Position numbers and translations under genes: made by a program. From DATFLK01 sp035267815 (lineage in GTDB: Bacteria; Pseudomonadota; Zetaproteobacteria; Mariprofundales; Mariprofundaceae): 8,096 nucleotides of DNA. Shown one piece after another: positions 1-7,831 of this stretch. Numbering within the stretch: position 1 is the first letter of the stretch; each line of letters opens with the position of its first letter. The stretch lies in contig DATFLK010000087.1 in NCBI GenBank assembly GCA_035267815.1, positions 1-8,096 on the forward strand. The letters are read 5' to 3'. Below the pieces are notes generated by a model. It was not told where the DNA came from and did no database searches. It was given only the letters and a program-made list of their open reading frames with translations.

Positions 1-185
1 AAGATCTTGGCGCAGAAAAGGCCATCACGCTCCGGCTTGAAGGTCCGGTAGTTGATCGTCTCCGGCTTCTTGACCTCGCCAAAAGACCAGGAGCGGACCT
101 TCTCGGGGCTCGCCAGACCGACCCGAAGACCATCGAAGTCCTCGATACTGCTGGGCTTGCGGAACATATTCAGAAGTTCTTGCAT
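1..185 (-). CDS. rpoC: RNA polymerase beta' subunit, N-terminal fragment (cut by window edge)
   Basis: Only the first 61 codons lie in the window; the gene runs off the low-coordinate edge. RpoC is the beta' subunit of RNA polymerase and, with beta, forms the active-site cleft. The start is ATG at 185-183, giving MQELLNMFRK. The near-invariant beta' N-terminal block follows: ASPEKVRSWSFGEVKKPETI at residues 25-44, then NYRTFKPERDGLFCAK up to residue 60. The zinc-binding cysteine cluster that normally follows this block lies just beyond the edge. The start is fixed by a strong AGGAGGG Shine-Dalgarno 7 nt upstream, which sits inside the last codons of rpoB. Only 3 nt separate the rpoB stop from this ATG, so translation of the two large subunits is probably coupled. 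Identification is secure; completeness cannot be judged. Confidence 0.98.
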   Translation of the reverse strand, partial: MQELLNMFRKPSSIEDFDGLRVGLASPEKVRSWSFGEVKKPETINYRTFKPERDGLFCAKI

Positions 186-188
186 AAC

Positions 189-4274
<4,086 letters not shown>

Positions 4275-4303
4275 GTTGACCTCGTCCGAACAGAATCAGA
4301 AAG

Positions 4304-4324
4304 ACTCCCTGATATACAGGGAGT
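4304..4324 (-). repeat. Hairpin 4 of the rplL-rpoB gap, nearest rpoB
   Basis: This is a perfect 8-bp inverted repeat, ACTCCCTG and CAGGGAGT, around a 5-nt loop. It lies 29 nt upstream of the rpoB ATG. In the rpoB direction it is followed by CTTTCTG, which is too weak a U-run for a confident terminator. It could shape the rpoB leader or stabilise the processed 5' end. The pairing is visible; any role is inference. Confidence 0.6.
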
Positions 4325-4327
4325 TAA

Positions 4328-4345
4328 GGCCACCCTCGGGTGGCC
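4328..4345 (-). repeat. Hairpin 3 of the rplL-rpoB gap
   Basis: This is an 18-nt perfect inverted repeat, GGCCACC and GGTGGCC, around a 4-nt loop (CGAG on the minus strand). It begins only 3 nt from hairpin 4, so the two could stack or form a composite RNase III-type substrate. No U-tract follows it on the minus strand (TTAACTC). The function is unknown. In E. coli this gene gap carries an RNase III processing site, which makes a processing role the first guess. Confidence 0.6.
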
Positions 4346-4370
4346 TGGCAACCACCCGCAGGTGATCGCG

Positions 4371-4394
4371 AAAAATGGAGGAACCTGCCTCCAT
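4371..4394 (-). terminator. Intrinsic-terminator-shaped hairpin between rplL and rpoB
   Basis: On the minus strand the stem ATGGAGG/CCTCCAT is 7 bp around the 6-nt loop CAGGTT. It is followed at once by TTTTC, so a run of U follows the stem as in Rho-independent terminators. The stem is moderate and the U-tract short, so partial termination is expected, not a full stop. It sits 97 nt before the rpoB start. A leaky attenuator here would reduce rpoBC transcription relative to the stalk proteins, as known for the same gap in E. coli. rpoBC must be transcribed through it unless there is an internal promoter, and I see no convincing one. Confidence 0.65.
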
Positions 4395-4447
4395 GCGACG
4401 GAACGCCATGCGACGCTCCACTGTTTCACAAACGCGAAAGAGGCAAA

Positions 4448-4473
4448 CCCCGGCGGCCTTTCGACCGCCGGAG
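4448..4473 (-). terminator. Strong GC-rich hairpin after rplL, candidate attenuator or 3'-end stabiliser
   Basis: The minus strand folds into an 11-bp stem (CTCCGGCGGTC with GGCCGCCGGGG, two G-U pairs) closed by a GAAA tetraloop on a C-G pair. It starts 40 nt past the rplL stop. The two G-U pairs would be A-C mismatches in plus-strand RNA, so the structure is built for minus-strand transcripts. The downstream sequence is GTTTGCCTCTTT, U-rich but interrupted. It may therefore protect the 3' end of rplJL mRNA or pause polymerase, with termination mainly at the next hairpin (4394-4371). Confidence 0.6.
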
Positions 4474-4512
4474 GCATGCCCCAATGCAGATGCAGAATAA
4501 CGCAACAGTCGT

Positions 4513-4899
4513 TTACTTGAGCTCGACCGTGGCTCCCTGCTCTTCAAGCTTCGACTTGATCTCTTCAGCCTCGTCCTTCGGCGCGCCTTCCTTGACGGCC
4601 TTCGGTGCGCTCTCGACCAGCTCCTTGGCATCCTTCAGACCCAGACCGGTCAGCTCACGGACAGCCTTGATCACCTGGATCTTCTTGTCGCCGGCGGAAG
4701 CGAGGACCACGTCGAACTCGGTCTTCTCTTCAGCAGCGGCCTCGCCACCGCCAGCGGCGGGAGCAGCAGCCACGGCCACAGGGGCAGCAGCGGAAACGCC
4801 GAACTTCTCTTCCAGTGCGGAAACCAGCTCGGACATCTCAAGCACGCTCATGTTCTCGATTGCGCTAATCAGTTCGTCTTTTGTCAATGTTTTAGCCAT
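4513..4899 (-). CDS. rplL: 50S ribosomal protein L7/L12
   Basis: This 128-residue acidic stalk protein recruits translation GTPases (EF-Tu, EF-G, IF2) to the ribosome and binds L10 as dimers. The N-terminal dimerisation helices cover about residues 1-35 (MAKTLTKDELISAIENMSVL and on). A flexible Ala/Gly/Pro-rich hinge follows (about 37-58), then the globular C-terminal domain (about 60-128). The factor-binding surface is intact: K73, I77, K78, R81 and K92 match the key E. coli positions in the DKKIQVIKAVRELTGLGLKD stretch. The length is slightly above the E. coli protein (about 120), mostly because of the hinge. The ATG is preceded by AAAGGAG at good spacing. It lies 50 nt after rplJ; that gap is A/T-rich with no clear structure. 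Stalk protein is needed in multiple copies per ribosome, which fits its strong ribosome site. Confidence 0.99.
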   Translation of the reverse strand: MAKTLTKDELISAIENMSVLEMSELVSALEEKFGVSAAAPVAVAAAPAAGGGEAAAEEKTEFDVVLASAGDKKIQVIKAVRELTGLGLKDAKELVESAPKAVKEGAPKDEAEEIKSKLEEQGATVELK

Positions 4900-4949
4900 T
4901 ATCAGCTCCTTTTGCTTATTTAAAAATTGGGATCAATGCGACCGGAAAC

Positions 4950-5471
4950 TCAGGCCGACGCCTGCTTCTGGTCTCGAACCGCTGCCAGCGTCCGCACGAA
5001 CGATGCCGGCACCTCGCCCAGCGTCCGCACGAAGCCACTGATCGGCGCGTTCAGGCCACTCAGCAGCTGAGCCAGCAACACCTCACGCGGCGGCACACTG
5101 GCCAGTGCCGAGATGTCACCCTTTTCAAGACGCTTGCCATCCAGCACACCACCCACGATCTGCAGTGCCTCGTTCTCCTTAGCAAACTGACTCAGTGCCT
5201 TGGCCAAGCCCACCGGATCGTTGCCATAGGCCACCGCCGTTGGACCGGAAAAGAACTCCTCCATGACAGAGAAATCGGTCCCTTCGGCAGCCCGACGTGC
5301 CAGCGAATTCTTGACCACCTGCAGGGACACATCGGCCTGACGCAGACTGCGACGCAGATTGCCCATCGCCGAGACACTCAGACCCCGGTAATGAGTCACC
5401 ACGCCGGTATTGACGTCGGACCATGCACCATGCAGCTCTTCAACTACGCGTTGCTTGTCTTCCCGTTTCAC
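4950..5471 (-). CDS. rplJ: 50S ribosomal protein L10 (GTG start)
   Basis: L10 anchors L12 dimers to 23S rRNA at the base of the ribosomal stalk and, in E. coli, represses translation of its own operon. I choose GTG at 5471-5469, giving (M)KREDKQRVVEELHGAW and 173 residues. It has AAGGGGG 5 nt upstream and matches the family N-terminus. A TTG at 5501 would add ten unconserved residues and lacks a good ribosome site. The rRNA-binding domain (about 1-130) includes RGLSVSAMGNLRRSLR (29-44), QVVKNSLARRA (51-61) and GPTAVAYGNDP (76-86). The C-terminal L12-binding helix is longer than in E. coli (165 residues in all) and contains a duplicated FVRTL segment at 147-151 and 158-162, spaced 11 residues apart. 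This suggests three L12-dimer sites instead of two. A structured leader lies upstream and rplL follows 50 nt downstream. Confidence 0.97.
   Translation of the reverse strand: MKREDKQRVVEELHGAWSDVNTGVVTHYRGLSVSAMGNLRRSLRQADVSLQVVKNSLARRAAEGTDFSVMEEFFSGPTAVAYGNDPVGLAKALSQFAKENEALQIVGGVLDGKRLEKGDISALASVPPREVLLAQLLSGLNAPISGFVRTLGEVPASFVRTLAAVRDQKQASA
4985..5033 (-). repeat. 33-nt-period direct repeat inside rplJ (L12-binding helix)
   Basis: A 16-nt sequence (minus strand TTCGTGCGGACGCTGG) occurs exactly at 5033-5018 and again at 5000-4985, 33 nt or 11 codons apart and in the same frame. It encodes FVRTL(G) and FVRTL(A). Identity at codon level suggests a recent duplication or gene conversion of one helical L12-binding segment, and not only convergent protein sequence. 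The reading frame is preserved. Confidence 0.85.
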
Positions 5472-5476
5472 ATCTA

Positions 5477-5512
5477 CCCCCTTGCTAATCGATCCGCGCA
5501 AGGAGCTTGCAC
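5477..5512 (-). promoter_or_regulatory. Mutually exclusive stems controlling the rplJ ribosome site
   Basis: The rplJ Shine-Dalgarno (AAGGGGG, 5483-5477) lies in GCAAGGGG (5485-5478). This can pair with CUCCUUGC (5505-5498) in an 8-bp stem with a 12-nt loop, hiding the ribosome site. The same CUUGC arm can instead pair with upstream GUGCAAG (5512-5506 with 5502-5496) in a 7-bp stem with a 3-nt CUC loop, which frees the site. The two stems share nucleotides 5502-5498 and cannot coexist. They sit just downstream of an L10-leader-like element, so L10 binding could bias the choice. The pairings are directly visible; the switching is inference. Confidence 0.55.
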
Positions 5513-5513
5513 C

Positions 5514-5578
5514 CCATCTATGCAGGATGGTTACCCCTATTAAGCCGGCCTTTCGGCCATCGGCACCCGCAGTCTTGG
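5514..5578 (-). ncRNA. L10-leader-like mRNA element (autoregulatory L10 binding site)
   Basis: The minus-strand RNA reads CCAAGACUGCGGGUG, then an inner hairpin GGCC-GAAA-GGCC (5558-5547), then CCAUCCUGCAUAGAUGGGG. UGCGGG pairs with CCUGCA (6 bp, one G-U), with AAGAC and AUAGA flanking the stem. This matches the known pattern of the L10 leader, where L10 (with L12) binds a kinked stem mimicking its 23S rRNA site and represses rplJ-rplL. The position directly upstream of rplJ is the expected one. An alternative 5-bp stem CCAUC/GAUGG overlaps the proximal arm and may compete. Identification is by motif and position; the exact ends are approximate. Confidence 0.72.
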
Positions 5579-5592
5579 ACGGATCGTCTATA

Positions 5593-5628
5593 AGCCATCC
5601 GCCTGCCCCTAAAGGCAGGCCGACGGCT
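5593..5628 (-). promoter_or_regulatory. Large hairpin between rplA and rplJ
   Basis: The minus strand gives two stacked 7-bp stems, AGCCGUC/GAUGGCU and GCCUGCC/GGCAGGC, separated by one G-G mismatch. A 6-nt loop (UUUAGG) closes it. One G-U pair in the outer stem would be an A-C mismatch in plus-strand RNA, favouring function in the operon transcript. No U-run follows in that direction (TATAGACG), so it is not a standard terminator. It begins 14 nt after the rplA stop. It may protect the 3' end of rplK-rplA mRNA or be the outer part of the L10 leader. On the plus strand it is followed by ATCCTTTTATTT, so termination of antisense transcripts is also possible. Confidence 0.55.
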
Positions 5629-5642
5629 ATCCTTTTATTTAA

Positions 5643-6329
5643 TTACAAACTTCCAATATCAACCCGAACGCCGGCACCCATGGTCGAGGAGAGCACCATG
5701 CGCTGCATGTAGCGCCCCTTGGCCGCAGCAGGCTTCATGCGGTTGAGCTCGTCGATCAGCATGCGAACGTTCTCGAGAAGCTTGGCCTCATCGAACGAAC
5801 GACGCCCCACCGGAGCGTGCACCACGCCGGCCTTGTCGACACGAACCTCGATCTGGCCGGACTTGATGGCGTTCACCGCCTTCTCGACATCCATCGTCAC
5901 CGTGCCCAGCTTCGGATTCGGCATCAGGCCTCGCGGACCCAGCACACGGCCAAGCTTGCCGATCTGTGCCATCATGTCCGGTGTGGCCACCACACGATCG
6001 AAATCCATGAAACCGCCCTGTACCTTCTCGACCAGATCCTCGGCGCCTACGATGTCGGCACCGGCCTTCTCGGCCTCTTCGGCCTTCGGACCCTTGGCGA
6101 ACACAGCTACACGAACCGTTTTGCCGGTACCGTTGGGTAGCGCGATGGAACCGCGCACCATCTGGTCCGCATGCCGGGGATCAACACCCAGCTTCACCGC
6201 CATATCGACCGATTCGTCGAACTTCGCAGCCGGCTGGGCCAGTACGGCCTTGACCGCCTCGTCCAGCGCCACCGACTCCTTGGGCGCAGCCTCACTGGCT
6301 GCCTTCATACGTTTGGAAATTCTCGCCAT
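5643..6329 (-). CDS. rplA: 50S ribosomal protein L1
   Basis: This 228-residue protein (E. coli 234) binds the mobile L1 stalk of 23S rRNA and helps release deacylated tRNA from the E site. In many bacteria it also represses the rplK-rplA mRNA. The N-terminal half of the split domain I begins MARISKRMKA. Domain II carries VRVAVFAKGPKAEEAEKAGA (72-91), and the family signature GRVLGPRGLMPNPKLGTVT is at 127-145. The rRNA-binding return to domain I includes GQIEVRVDKAGVVHAPVGR (158-176). The C-terminus ends GAGVRVDIGSL. The ATG has a near-perfect AGGAGG whose first bases overlap the rplK TAG stop, and the gap to rplK is 9 nt, so the two genes are probably translationally coupled. The protein shows no truncation or unusual residues. 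Confidence 0.99.
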   Translation of the reverse strand: MARISKRMKAASEAAPKESVALDEAVKAVLAQPAAKFDESVDMAVKLGVDPRHADQMVRGSIALPNGTGKTVRVAVFAKGPKAEEAEKAGADIVGAEDLVEKVQGGFMDFDRVVATPDMMAQIGKLGRVLGPRGLMPNPKLGTVTMDVEKAVNAIKSGQIEVRVDKAGVVHAPVGRRSFDEAKLLENVRMLIDELNRMKPAAAKGRYMQRMVLSSTMGAGVRVDIGSL

Positions 6330-6338
6330 GATCGCCTC

Positions 6339-6767
6339 CTAGCCCTCTACTTCCAGACCCATCGAACGGGCCGTACCTTCCACGATGCGCATGGCGGCAT
6401 CCGTGTCGTAGCAATTAAGGTCGGGCATTTTGGTCTCGGCGATCTCCTTGACCTGAGCGCGCGTGACCGTGCCAACCTTGTTCTTGTTGGGCTCCGAACT
6501 GCCCTTACTGATCTTGGCAGCCTTCTTCAGAAGCACCGGCGCAGGCGGCGTCTTGATCGCGAAGTCAAAGGAGCGGTCCGCATAGACGGTGATCACCACC
6601 GGCAACGGCAGCCCGGCCTCCGCATCCTGCGTCTTGGCATTGAACGCCTTGCAGAACTCCATGATATTGACACCGGCCTGACCTAGAGCCGGACCGACCG
6701 GAGGTGCAGGATTGGCCTTACCGGCGGGTACCTGCAGCTTTATGATTGTTTCAACTTTTTTAGCCAT
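6339..6767 (-). CDS. rplK: 50S ribosomal protein L11
   Basis: L11 binds the GTPase-associated centre of 23S rRNA beside L10/L12 and is needed for RelA-dependent sensing of uncharged tRNA. The 142-residue protein matches the usual length. The N-terminal domain has LQVPAGKANPAPPVGPALGQ (11-30) followed by AGVNIMEFCKAFNA. The linker prolines P22 and P23, sites of thiostrepton resistance in other bacteria, are present. The C-terminal rRNA-binding domain includes SFDFAIKTPPAPVLLKKAA (66-84) and KVGTVTRAQVKEIAE (97-111). The ATG start (6767) has GAGAGGTAAGGA just upstream. Only 13 nt separate it from the nusG stop, so no independent L11-operon promoter or long leader is present here, unlike E. coli. 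It is probably co-transcribed from secE-nusG. Confidence 0.99.
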   Translation of the reverse strand: MAKKVETIIKLQVPAGKANPAPPVGPALGQAGVNIMEFCKAFNAKTQDAEAGLPLPVVITVYADRSFDFAIKTPPAPVLLKKAAKISKGSSEPNKNKVGTVTRAQVKEIAETKMPDLNCYDTDAAMRIVEGTARSMGLEVEG

Positions 6768-6780
6768 ATGTCCTTACCTC

Positions 6781-7311
6781 TCAACCCTTCTCGACCTGGA
6801 CATAGTCGAGTTCCACGGGTGTGGGCCGGCCGAAGATACTGACACTCACCTTCAGCTTACCCTTCTCTTCCAACACCTCTTCAACCACTCCGTTGAAGGA
6901 GGCAAACGGTCCATCAAGCACGCGGACCGCATCACCAACATCGAACATCACCTTCGGCTTCGGTCGCTCGACGCCCTCCTCGATCTGGCGCCGCAGCGCA
7001 TCGACCTCGGAGGCCGGCATCGGCCGCGGCTTACCACCGGAACCGAGAAAGCCGCTCACCTGGGGGGTATCCTTGACGATATGCCAGGTGTCGTCGTTCA
7101 TCTCCATCTCGACCAAGATATAGCCGGGAAAGAACTTGCGCTGAGACTGGACCTTCTGTCCCTTCTTCAACTCCACAACCTCTTCGCGCGGCACCATGAT
7201 CTCGCCAAACTGGTCGGCGACATCGGCCCGCTCGATACGCTCGTTCAGCTGCCTGGAGACCTTGTCCTCGAAACCGGAATATACCTGCACGACATACCAG
7301 CGTTTCGCCAT
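6781..7311 (-). CDS. nusG: Transcription termination/antitermination factor NusG
   Basis: NusG binds the beta' clamp helices, suppresses pausing, and links RNA polymerase to Rho or to the leading ribosome through S10. The start is ATG at 7311-7309, giving MAKRWYVVQVYSGFEDKV and 176 residues (E. coli 181). A longer upstream reading to 7359 adds 16 residues without family similarity and runs across the end of secE. The NGN domain covers about 1-110, with the hydrophobic polymerase-facing stretch RKFFPGYILVEMEM (58-71). The KOW domain lies at about 122-173, with VGDAVRVLDGPFASFNGVVE at 125-144. The secE stop and nusG start share one base (TGATG), and GGAAGGTG upstream serves as the ribosome site, so translation is coupled to secE. 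A 6-bp hairpin (CTCGAC/GTCGAG) lies in its last codons at 6810-6790. Confidence 0.98.
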   Translation of the reverse strand: MAKRWYVVQVYSGFEDKVSRQLNERIERADVADQFGEIMVPREEVVELKKGQKVQSQRKFFPGYILVEMEMNDDTWHIVKDTPQVSGFLGSGGKPRPMPASEVDALRRQIEEGVERPKPKVMFDVGDAVRVLDGPFASFNGVVEEVLEEKGKLKVSVSIFGRPTPVELDYVQVEKG

Positions 7312-7499
7312 CAGATCACCTTCCGTACAAGCCAGCTCAACGAGGAGTCCACCACCCACAGAAACAGCGCCACAAAGAGCACCATGACCACCACCATCAG
7401 CGTGGCCTGCATGGCTTCCCTGCGCTCAGGCCATACCACCTTCTTGGCTTCAGCCTGCACTTCCCGCATGAATTTCTGCACTGTCGCCAAGCGACCCAT
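7311..7499 (-). CDS. secE: Preprotein translocase subunit SecE (short, one membrane segment)
   Basis: SecE clamps SecY in the SecYEG protein-export channel of the inner membrane. This is the 62-residue minimal form. It has the conserved amphipathic helix with REVQAEAKKVVWPERREAMQ (12-31), then a single transmembrane segment at about 33-51 (TLMVVVMVLFVALFLWVV), and a short tail. The E. coli protein is about 127 residues with three membrane segments. The short form is common elsewhere and is not a truncation: start and stop are clean and AGAGGAA precedes the ATG. It follows the tRNA-Trp gene by 36 nt and overlaps nusG by one base, the standard secE-nusG pairing. Confidence 0.97.
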   Translation of the reverse strand: MGRLATVQKFMREVQAEAKKVVWPERREAMQATLMVVVMVLFVALFLWVVDSSLSWLVRKVI

Positions 7500-7535
7500 A
7501 AATTGATTCCTCTTTACCGTTTATGCCTGTGAACC

Positions 7536-7611
7536 TGGCAGGCCAGGAGGGACTCGAACCCCCAACCCCCGGTTTTGGAGACCGGTGCTCTACCAATTGA
7601 ACTACTGGCCT
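7536..7611 (-). tRNA. trnW: tRNA-Trp (anticodon CCA)
   Basis: This 76-nt cloverleaf was read by hand. The acceptor stem AGGCCAG/CTGGCCT pairs in all 7 positions, the discriminator is G, and CCA is encoded in the DNA (7538-7536). The anticodon arm is CCGGT-CTCCAAA-ACCGG with CCA at 7578-7576. The T arm GGGGG-TTCGAGT-CCCTC is standard, with one G-U pair. The D arm has AATTGGTA in its loop. The gene lies 4 nt after the rpmG stop and 36 nt before secE, inside a protein-coding transcript unit. RNase P and 3' processing would therefore split the primary transcript here. A tRNA-Trp beside secE is a widespread bacterial arrangement. Confidence 0.97.
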
Positions 7612-7615
7612 TTGC

Positions 7616-7768
7616 TTAAACCTTCGACTCCGCATGCTCGGTATGCTTGCGACAAAACCGGCAATACTTCCGCAACTTCAATTTCTCAGTGGTCGTGCGC
7701 TTGTTCTTGTCGGTCGTATAGTTGCGACGCTTGCACTCCGCACAGGCCAAACTCAGCAAATCACGCAT
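7616..7768 (-). CDS. rpmG: 50S ribosomal protein L33 (zinc-ribbon form)
   Basis: L33 is a small large-subunit protein near the E site. The 50-residue protein starts at ATG 7768-7766 (MRDLLSLACAECKRRNYTTD), the family start. A reading from 7801 would add 11 unrelated residues across the terminator hairpin. It has two CxxC pairs, C9/C12 and C36/C39, so it is the zinc-binding form and not the cysteine-free paralogue used under zinc starvation. The conserved NYTTDKNKR (16-24) and KYCRFCRKHTEH (34-45) are clear. GGAG lies 7 nt upstream. Its place between tuf and tRNA-Trp differs from enterics, where rpmG is with rpmB. Confidence 0.97.
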   Translation of the reverse strand: MRDLLSLACAECKRRNYTTDKNKRTTTEKLKLRKYCRFCRKHTEHAESKV

Positions 7769-7784
7769 ATCCAAACTCCAGGGG

Positions 7785-7818
7785 CAACAAAGCGGCGGCA
7801 ACCGAAGCTGCCGCCGCT
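7785..7818 (-). terminator. Intrinsic terminator-like hairpin between tuf and rpmG
   Basis: A 12-bp stem on the minus strand (AGCGGCGGCAGC with GUUGCCGCCGCU, one G-U pair) is capped by a UUCG tetraloop closed by C-G, an exceptionally stable fold. It is followed by TTGTTG, a short interrupted U-tract. It starts 14 nt after the tuf stop and ends 17 nt before the rpmG start. Termination is probably partial. It would let tuf be expressed above the downstream genes while some transcripts read into rpmG, tRNA-Trp and secE. It could also stabilise the tuf 3' end. No clear separate promoter for rpmG is visible in the remaining few bases. Confidence 0.75.
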
Positions 7819-7831
7819 CGAAATGCCAAGT

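Noticed and set aside
4356..4369. Small inverted repeat (CACC/GGTG) in the rplL-rpoB gap
   Set aside because: At about 4 bp it is too short to support beside the four larger hairpins.
4900..4949. A/T-rich rplJ-rplL gap as promoter or terminator
   Set aside because: A TTGATC is present but no matching -10 follows at proper spacing, and no hairpin is visible. It contains only the rplL ribosome site.
5472..5501. A TTG start for rplJ at 5501 adding ten residues
   Set aside because: The extra residues are not part of the L10 family N-terminus and lack a good ribosome site. The GTG at 5471 has AAGGGGG at 5 nt.
5485..5517. A ten-codon upstream ORF (ATG at 5517) in the rplJ leader
   Set aside because: It has no Shine-Dalgarno and lies within leader stems. 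It is most likely chance, although a leader-peptide role cannot be excluded.
5605..5665. A possible promoter near the rplA end (TTGGAA followed by an A/T-rich stretch)
   Set aside because: E. coli has an L10 promoter here, but no acceptable -10 box lies at 16-18 nt from the TTGGAA, so I do not call it.
6712..7506. A 264-codon plus-strand open frame opposite rplK, nusG and secE
   Set aside because: It spans three conserved minus-strand genes and their junctions, and has no domain similarity I recognise.
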